Below are positions 10,064 to 21,596 of a stretch of 64,000 bases of DNA, one piece after another. Below the pieces are notes generated by a model. It searched no databases. It was not told the DNA's origin and saw only the letters and a program-made list of their open reading frames with translations. The DNA comes from Halocaridina rubra (lineage: Eukaryota; Arthropoda; Malacostraca; Decapoda; Atyidae). Position 1 is the stretch's first letter. Every line of letters begins with the position of its first letter. The position numbers were made by a program, and so were the translations under genes. The stretch lies in assembly GCA_037179515.1 (NCBI GenBank), contig JAXCGZ010007560.1, forward strand, positions 62,001 to 126,000, given 5' to 3'.

Positions 10064-11155
10064 TAACTGTCTTGTTTTTCTTACTAATATAATTCTCACT
10101 CCTTGCATTTTGCAGATTATGATAATTTGCAATTTATATTTCTGCTTATAGCTAATTTTCAATACAATATCTTATTTAATATTCTTGTACATGTAGAAAG
10201 CATGATCCCAATATAAAACTCTCCCTCCTATTTCTCCTTTTTCTGCCTTTTTTTTTCTCATGAACAGTACCATAATCCTAGCGAGTCTGTTAGATATTTT
10301 TTTACACAATTTTCTTATAATAAAATGGCTCTTGCTGATAAATTTTTTATATTATAAAAATTGCTCTTGCTGATAATTTTGTTATAATTTGACCCTGCTG
10401 ATATGTCATTAGCCTGTATAGATACATTTCAGTAGCTTCTTTATTATTAGAATGGTTAAAATTCTGTCTCCTGCAATGTTCTAGAGATTGTTTGCTAGTA
10501 ACATATTTTGCCCATAATATTTCTCGGTTTTTTATTTGCTTTCACTTGTTGCACCTAAATTACTGTCTCTCTCTTGCATCTCGGCCATAATTGCCTGCCA
10601 GGGACCACCACTACAGTAGCCTTCGAATATTTTACAAATGAGTTGCTTCTCTGGATATATATCCTACAGATGACATCACCAGGAGGGACATTAAATCGTC
10701 CTCATTTGGAGGGCAAACATCCCGGAGGCAAGATCTTGCCTCAGCAGTCAAGCTTACTTCAAACCTTTTTCATGTGGCGTCTTCACAGGAATTCATCTGG
10801 CACAAACAAGTGTCCTCTATTCTACCCTGCCTGTGTGACAGAGGTGATTGACGAGTTGAGGCCAAAGTCTTGGCATCCGTCTGTGGTGCCGGGAATCAAA
10901 ATCGTGCTCACCACCACCAGGATTAGAGACAGCATTTCATAAATTTAAATTTTAAATTTGTTCCCGCTTTCCAAAAATTAATTCAATTCTTTTTTAGTGT
11001 GTCCTTGCATTTCCAACATTAAGAGAAAGCTGAATTCTGAGTTTCATTTAACCAAGTACTGGTTTCACGGGTAACTTGCAAAATTAATAAATTTCCTGTC
11101 TGTTCGTGAGTTCAGTACTTTGAGTCCCCTCAGTAAAACAGAAACTTAACAACCT
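10064..11155 (+). repeat. LTR-X, spliced (intron-less) form, copy 1
   Basis: Homologous to the long LTR-X at 4325-5519 plus 7519-7980, but at 10810/10811 it passes directly from CACAAACAAG to TGTCCTCTATTC. In the long form exactly this junction is split by sequence starting GTGAGAG (5015) and ending TTGCAG (7618). It therefore looks like a copy made from a spliced RNA. It sits between protease and RT of Gypsy B. Confidence 0.72.
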
Positions 11156-11166
11156 CCTTTCTTAAA

Positions 11167-12156
11167 GTGATGCCAGAACAGATGGCACACAAAATACCTA
11201 ATTTGTCCATAGAAGCTTGCAATAAAGCTCTGTTGGATTACAATGCACACATCATAGAGGCAGTAGCACAGGATCTGCTCCTCACCATTGTGAAAGGCCA
11301 AGGCCAGATAATGGGTTTAGAATGGTTGAAACATTTTCAGTCAAAATGGTCGGAAATTTTGAAAGTTCTGAAGGTAGATTATAAAACTGTTACCCCTGTG
11401 AGTGATGTGTTTTCAGAATTTAAGGAGATATTTACTGAAGGATATGGCAGAGTAAAAGGACAAAGGTAACCTTAGTTCTGAAATCTGATGCAACCCCCAA
11501 GTTTTTTGCTCCTTGACCTATCCCATTTGCTTTAAAGGCCTCAGTTGAACAGGAAATTAAAAGGTTAGAAGCAGAAGGCACATGGGAGAGAGTAATGTAT
11601 TCAGACTGGGGAACCCCTTTAGTTCCAGTAGCAAAACAAGATGAAGGTGTCCGATTGTGTGGAAATTATAAGGTAACACTAAACCCACAGTTCAAGTAGC
11701 CCAATGCCCTCTACCCAGCCCTACAAACATGTTTGCAGCACTAGGAGAATGTAAGGTCTTTTCAAAAATTGACCTAAAATATGCCTTTCAACAGTTAGTC
11801 ATGGATGACAAGTCACCAAAAATACTGTACAATCAATACTCATTTAGGGCTATTTCGTCCCAAAAGTCTACCCCATGTGGAGTAGCCAGCAGTCCCGCAA
11901 TATGGCAGCAAGCCATGGATAAGATATTCAGTGGATTGCCTGGAGTATTTTGTTCATTATTGACATATTAGTAGCAGGAAAGGACAAGAGCGAGCATCAC
12001 GAAAAACTAGTAGCAGTATTGAAACGCATCCAAGAAAATGAAATGAAAATAAAAATGAGCAAATCTCATTTTAAAGTTTCAGCAATTGAATATTTAGGGT
12101 TCAAAATAACTGACCAGTCGGCAAAAGTGCCTGAAAATGTCAAGGAGCTACAGTAA
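11167..12156 (+). pseudogene. Gypsy B reverse transcriptase, copy 1
   Basis: The first segment (11167-11469) is the linker between protease and RT (FQSKWSEILKVLKVDYKTV, FSEFKEIFTEGYGRVKG). After a stop, a palm segment at 11729-11971 has FSKIDLKYAFQQLVMDD. A one-base insertion relative to the duplicate at about 11815 shifts the frame in this copy only. The xxDD region (about 11950-11975) reads FIIDILVAGKDK: one of the two catalytic aspartates is missing. The fingers/thumb continue as SHFKVSAIEYLGFKITDQSA to 12156. Confidence 0.8.
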
Positions 12157-12880
12157 TTTTTAGGACTTGTGACATTTTACGGGAAGTTCATAAAAGACTT
12201 AGCTACCCTAGCAGAACCACTATATCGACTGTTAAACAAAGACGTAGCATGGCACTGGTCAGTGGACTGTCAGTAGTTATTTGAGAAGATAAAAGCAGAA
12301 ATAACTTATCCAAAGTTCTTGACGCATTTCAGAATGGACTTCCCGGTAAAACTAGTATGTGACGCCTCACAGGTAGGCTTATGTGTAAGTATAGCTCATG
12401 TTATGCCCGATGGCACAGAAAGGCCAATTGCTTATGCATCTAGATAGTTGAATAAGGCAGAAAGAAACTATCACATATTGAAAAGAAGGGTCTTACACTA
12501 GTGTATGCTGTAAAGAAATTCCACATATACCTATTTGGCAGGAAGGAATTTAAGTTAGTCACTGACCTCAAACCATTATTAGCCATTTTAGGTCCCAAAG
12601 CAAGTTTACCTACTCTAGTCGCTGCACGACTACAAAGGTATGCTATTATTTTGGCAGCTTAATATACATTAGAGTACAAGTCTACTACCAAGATAGGAAA
12701 TGGAGACGCACTATCTCGCTTACCTGTAGACGAAACTTCTACAGATCATGATGTCAGTATTTTGTTGTTAAACAGCTACAGCTTACCTATCACAGCTAAA
12801 CATATATCTAAAAGCACAAAACAGGATTCAATATTGTCCAAGATACTTCAGCATTTACTTACTGGTCGAGATTCAACAAT
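12157..12880 (+). pseudogene. Gypsy B RNase H region, copy 1
   Basis: Broken RNase H with in-frame stops. Recognisable blocks are LGLVTFYGKFIKDLATLAEP, the catalytic-type VCDASQVGLCVS, PIAYASR followed by a stop, and LVTDLKPLLAIL (family TDHKPL). No open frame is long, so the call rests on these blocks and on position between RT and integrase. Confidence 0.7.
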
Positions 12881-12882
12881 GA

Positions 12883-13735
12883 TTGGAAGAATGTAAACCA
12901 TATGTGGCAGTATATTATGAACTTTGTGCGGAACAGGATTGCATATTACATGGGGTCAGAGTTGTTGTTCCTAAGCAGCATAGGGAACAAGTACTCATTG
13001 ATCTACATGAGGATCACCAAGGCATCGTAAGATTAAAAACAATAGCTAGAAGTTACATGTGGTGGCCGGGAATGGACAAGGACATTGAAATGTCTGTTCG
13101 GAAATGTATGACTTGTTCCATCAATCAAAATAATCCAAAACCAGCACGTTTGCACCCCTGGGAATATCCTAGACATGCTTGGCAACGGCTACACATTGAT
13201 TTTGCTGGCCCATTTCTTGGCTATTCTTACTTAATTGTTCTTGATGCTTACAGTAAATGGCCAGAGATCATTCCAATGCAGGCAACTACTTCACTTTGCA
13301 CTACCAAAGCAATAATGCCGCATTTTGCAGTCCATGGTCTGCCAGAGTGAATAGTATCTGATAATTGTCCTCAAGTTTTCTTCTCAGGAATTCAAAGATT
13401 TTTTTTTTAATGTAAATGGTATTCTACACACCTTTTCTGCACCGTTTCATCCTGCCACAAATGGAGAGGCTGAAAATTTTGTCCAGACAATTAAGCATAA
13501 TATGAAATGTCGACAAGCCTCCCATACTACTGTTCCTACTAGCATATGTAAGTTTCTCTTAAGTTATCGAACTACTCCGCATGCAACTATGGGTATGGTA
13601 CCATCAGTTTCGTTGATGGGGAGGAGGATTAGGATGAAGTTGATCTGATGTTGCCTGATTTTCTTAGTGATCAGCAGAACAAAGGCTGGACACAATTACA
13701 ACATCAATCCAATATATCCCACTTTAAGCGGTAGC
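12883..13735 (+). pseudogene. Gypsy B integrase, copy 1
   Basis: The zinc-binding region (DLHEDHQGIVRLKTIARSYM then CMTC) and the first catalytic Asp in LHIDFAGPF lie in an open stretch 12883-13350. A stop follows at LPE, then IVSDNCPQVFFS has the second Asp, and after a T-run frameshift NGEAENFVQTIKH carries the third acidic residue. Near 13637 this copy lacks one G present in the duplicate, breaking the C-terminal frame here but not there. Confidence 0.8.
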
Positions 13736-14500
13736 TTACAACACCAAAGGGAGATCAGACCCATTCAACCTTCATCTTCAGTACTTGTACAATCATACAC
13801 AACACCAGACAAGTGGATGTCTGGAGAAATTACATGAAAGGTTGGGAATATGCTTTATGATGTTCAAGTACATGGGAATGTAATGAAGAGACAAGACACA
13901 CTGATCAGCTAAAGCCTTCTTGGTCTGACACAATAGGCACCACCTCTCAGCAGATCAGTCTGATACTGAACAAACTCTTCATCCCAGAAATACAGTGGAA
14001 CCAGCCACGAACACAGAGGTTTCATTCTCAACAGACACGTTAACAGTGCCTTTTCCCCAGAGTCCAGTTGCACGCAGGGTACTTCCTGATAGGGCAACCA
14101 GGGGAATAGCTCCTAAGAAATTAGATTTGTAATCATGCATGATATTATGATAATATAGATATTAAGACAAGATATATATTGCATATACCCATTCATGTAC
14201 TTGAAGCTCTTTTAAGGGGGAAGGAAGTGATACCCCTTTAACTAGTGTTGAGTTTTCTATTGCACACTTAGGAAGTGTTTTCTGTTATTTAGGCTTGACA
14301 ACCATAAATAGTATGTTTCGATCCTTCATAAAAGGGTTTTGATCCTTTTTACAAGTGTATCAGTATTATCCAGTATTTTTTATTGTTCTCATGTCATTGA
14401 TGTAGTTTGTTTAGTTTAGCATATATACTCTTCTACAAATGGCGTAGCAAAATAAAAGCAGTTACAGTACAGTAAGAAACAACAGAAACGAGGTACAATA
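13736..14500 (+). repeat. Gypsy B 3' end: pol tail, polypurine tract and presumed 3' LTR, copy 1
   Basis: The pol tail is degenerate to about 14130. AAGGGGGAAGGAAG at 14214-14227 is a typical polypurine tract, directly followed by TGATACCCCTTTA, the likely start of the 3' LTR (TG). The LTR would extend to roughly 14500; its end is not fixed because the 5' LTR is missing. Confidence 0.6.
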
Positions 14501-14568
14501 CTGTATTTATATATTTAGGTATATATAGTATAAAATGTTTAACACATTTAAACAGAAATTAACAAACT

Positions 14569-14569
14569 A

Positions 14570-14622
<53 letters not shown>
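14569..14622. repeat. (ATT)n microsatellite
   Basis: ATT tract, about 54 bases; it is longer in the duplicate (26749-26810), which explains most of the offset change from 12,176 to 12,188. Confidence 0.97.
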
Positions 14623-14623
<1 letters not shown>

Positions 14624-15220
14624 AGGACAACTAAAACATTCACTGGAAAGAAACAACTTGTTTACTTTCCAAGTTACTACACCATGGAAATAAGTAACCC
14701 ATATCCCAATAAACTGAAAATGCACACTTCTTAACCCAAAATTTTAACTGTATATTATATTACTTAATTTTAATTACATAAGAAGTATAAAATATATAAA
14801 AGTGCACATGAAAATACATAAAAAATGTAAATAAGAGACATTACAAAGACTACTCTGATGTACAAGAACTTTAACAGTTTTGTTATATATTCTCAAGTAT
14901 GTGAATAATAAACATATAATAGTTAAAAGTATTCCAGCACAAATATATAAAAAAATAACTTTTCTAAAAGGTACACAGTATAATGAGGGCTATTTCATTT
15001 AGCGGATTATAGCAGCGTCTGCACACTAAAAATCTTAGAGATTCAGTAATTCCATGTTACTCAGCTGTTTTAATAGTGAATATCTCTTGCACTTTACCAC
15101 TGCATATGTCCATCTCACTATAGGGCACAGAAAATTGGTTTTACCCCACAGATGTCAATTTGTACTTAATCAAAGCTTATACATATTTTACTTATAAATA
15201 TCCTTTTCTTGTATATGTGG
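14623..15220. other. AT-rich stretch with no recognised feature
   Basis: No coding, RNA or repeat signal was recognised here beyond its duplication at about 26811-27408. It lies downstream of the host terminal exon on the minus strand and may hold its 3' flank. Confidence 0.5.
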
Positions 15221-15551
15221 ACTACTCAAGAAGTCCAGATCTACTTTCTAATGAATTTAAAAATAAATTTACATATAATAATGACAATCTCATTTCATGG
15301 TAAAGGCAGGTGCATCCATCCTCCACACAATAATATCCATATAATAATACTGCTGCCAAAGGATTACATATTATAATCATTCTAGAATCATCCAAAATTT
15401 TAACCTTCTTAGTGGAGTGCATGACATCCTTTTTACTGCATGAATTTTGAAAATACTTATGGTCGTTGAAGACTTGTAGTCTTTATATTTTCAGGTCTTC
15501 ATACAGTAGATTTATTTTTGGTGTCCGTTAATCAATCTTCATCATGAGCTC
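15221..15551 (-). CDS. Duplicated terminal exon of the tail gene (copy 1)
   Basis: Minus-strand acceptor TTTACCTAACAG lies right of 15551. The preceding exon leaves one base (T). Splicing at 15551 gives an immediate TGA stop; splicing three bases later gives five residues (S-H-D-E-D) and then TGA. The rest would be 3' untranslated sequence with an AATAAA (minus strand, 15516-15511). The 3' end is arbitrary. This is the distal duplicate; the gene body would meet copy 2 (27739) first. Confidence 0.5.
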
Positions 15552-15604
15552 CTGTTAGGTAAAGAAAACAAAAATAGGATTAATATAAAAAATCATAAAA
15601 GATA

Positions 15605-15798
15605 GTAGTCACCGTGGCTCAAGCGGTAGTGTCCGCGACTCTGAGGCATCAGGTCGAGGGTTCGCGCCCCGTCACGGTCTGAGGTTAGCACTCAGGGTAA
15701 CGATTACATCTGCCAAAACAAGTCCTTCACAAGAAGGTAACCGTCCTAGCCCTTGGTTGAAAAGGGAATCTGTGACGTAAAACCGGGACATCAGAATT
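15605..15798 (+). mobile_element. SINE S1 in the terminal intron, copy 1
   Basis: Best-preserved S1 head: A box TGGCTCAAGCGGTAGTG, B box GGTCGAGGGTTCGCGCC. Flanked by ATAAAAGATA at 15595-15604 and 15799-15808. It is antisense to the host exons and sits in the last intron. It predates the big duplication because the same SINE with the same flanks is at 27793-27986. Confidence 0.88.
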
Positions 15799-16087
15799 AT
15801 AAAAGATACTAAACTATTTAAAATAACATTCATCAAATAAATTCCTTTGATATATAGTTTACTATCAGGTGATTTTTTATTTCTCATTAATTAAGTACTC
15901 TCTTACTTCAAAATAGGAAAGACTCCAGCTAAACTGCTCAAGGAATAATTGTTCAAATATCAATAAGGAAAGGGTTTTTTCACGGTTTTCACCTGATTAA
16001 TACTTTGACCATAAGAAAATGGCAAGCACTAACATAGCAAGCATTTTTTTTTAGTAGATATGTTATTATACAAGACTTCAAACTTAC

Positions 16088-16243
16088 AAATTACTGTTTC
16101 AGGATCATCAGTTTTGATTTTCCGTGTGAGTGAATTGGTTCTTGCTTCCGGGAATGGGGATAGCACTTCATCTTCTGACTTTCCCCTCTCTTCCATACCT
16201 TCTTCTTTCTCATTGTCTTTCTTGTCTTCAGAATCTAGATCAG
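16088..16243 (-). CDS. Acidic penultimate exon of the tail gene, duplicate (copy 1)
   Basis: 156-bp exon on the minus strand with acceptor ACTTTAG (right) and donor GTAAGTT (left), both introns in phase 1. It encodes a Glu/Lys/Asp-rich segment with blocks DLDSEDKKDNEKEEGMEERG and SFPEARTNSL-like residues (read as PFPEARTNSLTRKIKTDD). The 28276-28431 twin differs by one visible silent change (CTA versus TTA, Leu). Conservation of splice sites and frame in both copies supports a real exon. Confidence 0.65.
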
Positions 16244-16405
16244 CTAAAGTATTGGGTAAATTGTTAATAGAGATGATTGTTTTAATTATTTTTTGTAAAA
16301 TATAAGCTATAAAACAATAATTAAGGAACTTTAGTGCATGATACAAAAAGATTATTGGCATTTATCACTAAATACATGTAAGCTTGGATTCATAATTGAA
16401 CTTAC

Positions 16406-16517
16406 CATCAGCATTGGCACTGCTGTCATGAAAAATTGAAGTCTGAATAGAGCACTGACTGGGACTGTTACGAATTGCTTTATCAAAGCCAATATCAAAG
16501 CCACTTGCTGTTGAGAG
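16406..16517 (-). CDS. Antepenultimate exon of the tail gene, duplicate (copy 1)
   Basis: 112-bp exon with acceptor TTTAACAG at its right and donor GTAAGTTC at its left, entering in phase 0 and leaving in phase 1. It encodes LSTASGFDIGFDKAIRNSPS and a further Ser/Asp-rich stretch. It joins in frame to the exon at 16088. No upstream exon of this gene lies between it and R copy 2, so this duplicate is a 3' fragment. Confidence 0.62.
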
Positions 16518-17190
16518 CTGTTAAATGATCAAGTCAATAATTTAAAAGCATAACATGATGTATTTATCTAAGTGGCAACATATACCTTCGAAAATGAATT
16601 TTTTTTCCCACTTACAAAACGAAAATGCAAATTCTGGTAAAGAAGCTTAGAAGCTAAAATACTTCTACTGTATTGAATATGATTACTGTATATAGAACAT
16701 ATATGAAATCTCGCTTAGCAAACACAAGAATGCCATTCAGGCATAAAAAAAAAAGATATGTGAAGCAATATTTAGATAACATGTGAGGCCTAAGTATGAA
16801 TGCGCAGCACCCTTCCAGCATCTGCACTTGAAAAAAAGATATAAACAAAATAGAAGAAAATTTGAAGGAGAAATTATTACAACTACAGTGTTCCCTCCCT
16901 TATCGCGGTAGTTCAGTTCCGGGACCCGACGCGAACCAGGAAAACCACAAAGTAGGATCAGCCTTTAAGAAAAGAAAAAAAAAAGATGATTATGACACCA
17001 GGACAGGCCAAAATTGATAAAATAAAACGGCCTTTATCAGGCTGTAAAGAGACACAGAGATGGAGAGTGTAATGACCTGTCAGATGTGAAGGGATTATAA
17101 AAGATGTGTAATGAATATCCAGCTCTCTGCTGGGTTTACTATACCTCTGCATTACTTTCATGATGTCTATTCTAAAAATTCTCCTTAGAT

Positions 17191-17191
17191 C

Positions 17192-17247
<56 letters not shown>

Positions 17248-17343
17248 GGCAACAATAATTTTCCTTTGATGATGACTGGTTAGATTATTATTATTATTAT
17301 TATCATTATTATTATCATTATTATTATTATCATTATTATTATT
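17191..17343. repeat. (ATT)n microsatellites in R copy 2
   Basis: Two ATT tracts with occasional ATC units, separated by a linker with CCTTTGATGATGACTGG. Confidence 0.97.
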
Positions 17344-17433
17344 ACCAACATTATTACTACGAATTCGTAATTAAACCATTATTTTTACTATAAAAAATGT
17401 AGTTTTGGTTGAATGAACAAGAGTTACTTAAAG

Positions 17434-17436
<3 letters not shown>

Positions 17437-17494
<58 letters not shown>
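17437..17494. repeat. (CT)n tract at the duplication junction
   Basis: Single CT tract. Left of it the sequence is like R copy 3; right of it (17495 onward) it is like copy 1 from 6638. It is the junction of the two duplicated units. Confidence 0.9.
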
Positions 17495-17497
<3 letters not shown>

Positions 17498-17694
17498 TTG
17501 ACTCCTCGTTTCCAATCTCAGCTATGTGGCTTCTTTTAGTTTGTATATCTTCCTTTGTTCATCTCTGTATATTCGTCTTTCTATCTATCTAGCTGTCAAT
17601 GTTTATTATATAGTATCCTTTGCTTAGTTAGTTCTCTATTATCTCTTTATACAAAAGTGAAACGAATTTTTTTTAGTGTACTTCTCTAATTTTC

Positions 17695-17696
<2 letters not shown>

Positions 17697-17741
<45 letters not shown>
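17697..17741. repeat. (AAT)n microsatellite, copy 2
   Basis: Counterpart of 6840-6883. Confidence 0.95.
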
Positions 17742-17742
<1 letters not shown>

Positions 17743-17872
17743 TCTACTTATAAGTCACTTTTAATCTTCGAAGATTAACCATTGTACAAAAATGGAAGTA
17801 TATGTTTGTTTGTTTGTTTGCCTCCGTTATTAGCTGATGCTTATTCAGGCACAATATTTTACTCATAAAATA

Positions 17873-19197
17873 ACAGAGGAATCTATAGTGGAGGTTTTTA
17901 AGGAAATACATTTATTTGAAAAAGCAAGTGGTGCCCTTTTAAATAGAGATAAAAGTAGTATAACTGGGATAGGGAAATGGCATGGTAAAAATGACTGGCC
18001 TCTTCGTTGGCTTAAAACAGAATATAATCTAAAGATATTGGGAATTTCTTATTGTGAAGACGAAAAGATGACTATGGAAATGAATTGGAATATAATAATA
18101 GAAAAACTAGAGAAACGGATCAGTATGCTTGCCCAAAGGTATCTTACAATTTTTCAGAAGGCAATAATTGTGAATTGTATTTTATTATCGAAAGTATGGT
18201 ATGTAGCCCATACACTTCCATTAAGCAAGAGATTTGCACAAAAAGTAAATGTTTTAATATTCAGGTATCTTTGGAGGGGAAGCTATCATCCCATCCGTAG
18301 AGCTACCTTGCTTTTGCCTAAAAGTGAAGGGGGTCTTGGTATAGTAGATGTTTTTAATAAAGCTGCTGCAATTCTTACAGCTACTAGCCTTAAAGAAACT
18401 TTGGAAGGAAGACTATTAAATATTTATTATTGTAGCATAAGACTAAGCTATTTAGTAAACACAAATAAGTATCCAGATGTATCATATATATGTCCCATGT
18501 TTTACTCTGGTGTAGTGGAAAACATAAGAAAAATGTGTAAACATGCTAAATTTCCTCATATAAAAAGCAAAGACATATATTCTGTTATATTTGTTAAGTC
18601 ACAGCCATTAGTAGAGAAAGATTATCCTTTGCTACAGTGGAGTAATATATGGAAAAATGTTAATCATCCAGTGGTTGGTTTAAGGGAGAGAGAATTTATA
18701 TTTAAATATTTACATGAAAAATTACCCACAAATAAACATTTAGAAATGTTAGGAATTAAGAATAATGGAAATTGTGACTTTTGTGGTGAACCTGAATATA
18801 CAATGCATATATTCTATTTTTGTATAAGAATAAAAAATATTTTTCATTGGTTTAAAAGTAAATTTAATTTGATGTGTTCAGTACAAGATAATAACTGGCT
18901 AAAATTATTAATGTTAGATATTAAAGGAAGAAGTAGAAGAGATGAGAACACTGCAGTTCTGCTTATTTGTAATTATCTATATTGTGTATGGACTAGTCGT
19001 ACACAGAACTTGACTGAATGGGAAACTTTATGTTTAATTAAAGGTAAATTTAATTATTTGAAATGGTTCTTGAATATTTGTTATGCAAGTAATATACAGA
19101 ATATATTAACCAAAGAATTTTCCAATGTAATTTTGTAATCATTTAACAATTGTAAATATTGTACATTTGACATTTAAAAAATAAAAGAAAAAAAAAA
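17873..19197 (+). mobile_element. 5'-truncated L1/Tx1-like LINE, private to duplication copy 2
   Basis: C-terminal ORF2 of a non-LTR retrotransposon, open from the insertion point to a stop at 19136-19138 (about 420 codons). Blocks include FEKASGALLNRDKSSITGIG, LKILGISY, a LPKSEGGLGI motif and a CCHC-like finger CDFCGEPEYTMHIFYFC typical of the zf-RVT region. The catalytic xADD part is missing through 5' truncation. A short 3' UTR ends in an A-rich tail (about 19175-19197). The empty site is visible in copy 1 (7011-7023): three to four bases of target are missing and no target duplication is seen. The uninterrupted frame suggests a young insertion. Confidence 0.88.
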
Positions 19198-19696
19198 TTT
19201 ACTCACCCTATTCGGGGTTTATCTAATTTTCAAGATTATAGTATTATTAATATTCCTTTGTTCTAAACATTATTTTATATATCGACCATGCTGCACGAAA
19301 TCGTAATGTAAATAGTGTCAGCTGAGAGAAAAAGAAATCGTATACAATTCGTTAAAAGGAAACGTATATCATACTGTACATGGGAAACTTACATGAAATA
19401 TATATATTTTCTACACGCTATTTCCCTGATGATATTATATCGAAAGTTTGTTTGCTGTTTGTTCTTAATGCTTTTTTTCAATCTTCATAATATCACTTTC
19501 ATATAAATTTACACTTGCGAGCTGTTATTAATAAAGTAAAGGGTGGTTTGTTAAGAGTGCAGGGAGGGTTTGTACAATAAAGGTAAAAATAAATGTAAAA
19601 TGCCTATAACAAATATGGTGCTCCTACTTCGCAGTTTTTCACCTATTGTGGCAATTCCTAGAACCGAACCCCCGCGATAAATGAGTGAGCACTGTA

Positions 19697-20157
19697 TCTT
19701 CATATCGTAGATATATATTTGAAAGTCATTATTTTTGTGCTCTTGCCTTCAGTTTTCCCATTATTACCCATGTTGTTTCTGCTTCTGCAATTGTAGTGTC
19801 CATTCTACTCTGCCTGTGTGACAGAGGTGAACTCTTTTGAGTTGAGGCCCAAGTCTTGGCATCCGTCTGTGGTGCCGGGAATCGAAATCGTGCTCACCAC
19901 CTCCAGAATTTGAGGCTGAAAGTTGCATTCCATAAAATCAAATCTAATAATTTTGTTTATGCTCTCCAAAATGAAAAAAAACTTATCAGTTTGTTTATGC
20001 TTTCCAAAATTAAAAGAAAGTTAAATTCTAAGTTTCATTAACTGAGTAGTGGTATTCAGGGGTGTGCTAGTAAAGATTTTAGTTTCTTGGATGTCTGTGA
20101 ACTCCTAACCGGGTTCAGAAACTGAGTCCCCTTAGTTAAACAAAAACATCCCACCTC
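19697..20157 (+). repeat. LTR-X right part, copy 2
   Basis: Duplicate of 7519-7980. The acceptor here reads TTGTAG (19791-19796) instead of TTGCAG. Confidence 0.7.
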
Positions 20158-20964
20158 ACACGGTAATCTGCTTATCTTTAGTGAAACACACACTGGGTAT
20201 GTGCCTACCCTTTTACACTTATGACACTGCTTTCTTAAAAGGGCAGTCCCACCTCCAATGTTCCTTACCACATCCCGAACATGGCTTATTAGACTTAATA
20301 TAAGAATTAGTCTTACTAGACTGATTAGGAGTGCTGAATTTCTTTCCTTTCTGATTATTGGGTCTAGAATCACCAAAATTACTAGTACCGGTATTTTGTG
20401 ATTTACTCTCAATACTATGTACAGACTGGAAATTACTGGAAGAACCACCAAAAGCTTTAACATCCTGTGTCACAGCCTCTCTAGCCAAAGCTATTTCAAC
20501 AGCAATAGTAAATGTCAGGTGTATTGTAGTTATTAAAGCTCTCTGGGTTGCTTTGTCCCTTAACCCCATCACAAAACGGTCACAAAGCATTTCTTCTAAA
20601 TTAGAGCCAAATTCACACGTCCTAGCACAAGCTTTAATACCTGCCACATAATTGGATATACTCTCACTTGCCTCCTGCTTGCAACTATAAATCTTAAATC
20701 TCTCATAAATGACCACGACCTGTGGGGATAAATATGATCTCAGTGCCATAACCACTTCATCATAAGTGCAATCTTCTTGTTTCTTAGGAGAAAGTATTTC
20801 CTTGACTAGGCTAATGGTCTTTGGATCCATTAGGGTTAAGAAAGGGCAAAATTTCTTCTTGTCTTTAACAGAATTTGCCTTAAAATCAATTCCACTTTAG
20901 TAGGATAACTTTCAAAATCCTCATCTGCTTCTTTAAACTCGCCAGTACCACCTATCACTGCCAT
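20158..20964 (-). pseudogene. Gypsy gag D, copy 2
   Basis: Duplicate of the gag at 7981-8787 with the same start, the same internal breaks and the same two knuckle motifs. The long open stretch (20219-20830) differs by a single Thr/Ser exchange seen by eye. Because both copies share the frame breaks, the gag was already dead when duplicated. Confidence 0.82.
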
Positions 20965-21477
20965 TACTGACTTACCAAAAATCATAAAATAGCACAAAAT
21001 TAAAAAAATATAAAGAATAGCAAAAAAATAAAAATAAAAAACAAGTCAATGTGGTGCAATTCACTAGAAAATTACTGAGATGCAAACTAAATCTTAAACA
21101 GGCCTAGGCTAATAGGTAAGTGGGCTAGCCTACCCTTAGGACACAGTAGATTATCATAGGAAATTTTTAGGACAGGCTAAAGACGATCCTATCCTCGTCA
21201 CCAAAAATATGTTATAACCCCAAGGGAAACCATATGTAATTATACCTCTCATAAATAAACAGCCTCGCCTAGAAATATCCAACTTACCAAATTACCATAT
21301 GGTACCGTAGAGTAAATGTTTAGGAGCCAGCAAATAGGTTAGGTACAGATTTACCTGGAAAAACCAAAATATTAATAAATTCCTAGACACAAAGCTAGTA
21401 AATATTAGTGCTTATAAATAGGACCTATTAAACAAAACCAGAGAAATAACTTTCCTTAAATATTGTAGATACTCCAA
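20965..21477 (-). repeat. Leader, primer-binding site and presumed LTR of gag D, copy 2
   Basis: Duplicate of 8788-9300; the TGGTGACGAGGATAGG motif is at about 21203-21188 on the minus strand. Confidence 0.5.
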
Positions 21478-21596
21478 ATTCTAAAGCTCAATTTTCAAGT
21501 CAATAAAGTGTCCTCCCAGTATGATAAACCGCAATGGCAACAAGGTAAAAGCATGACAGTTCAAAGGAAACCTGAGGGTAAACAATCCACAAATAC

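Larger units (their letters stand above)
9305..14227 (+). mobile_element. Ty3/Gypsy retrotransposon B, copy 1
   Basis: Plus-strand Gypsy element lacking its 5' LTR and most of gag. It runs from the end of gag (nucleocapsid) through protease, RT, RNase H and integrase to a polypurine tract at 14214-14227. A SINE and an LTR-X copy are inserted between protease and RT. Many stops and frameshifts make it non-coding. Its left end abuts the oppositely oriented LTR of gag D. Similar HEDHQG...WWPGMDKDIE integrase elements are widespread in animals. Confidence 0.88.
16884..19696 (+). mobile_element. R element copy 2, chimeric at the duplication junction
   Basis: The left terminus TACAGTGTTCCCTCCC (16884) and the left half match R copy 3 closely. 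The right half, after the CT tract, matches R copy 1 closely. The right terminus ends at 19696 (GCACTGTA). It therefore carries the crossover of the tandem duplication. It is enlarged by a 1.3-kb LINE insertion at 17873-19197. Confidence 0.75.

Noticed and set aside
13909..14097. Minus-strand 62-codon frame (twin at 26085)
   Set aside because: It overlaps the degenerate Gypsy B tail, shows no motif, and its conservation is explained by the duplication.
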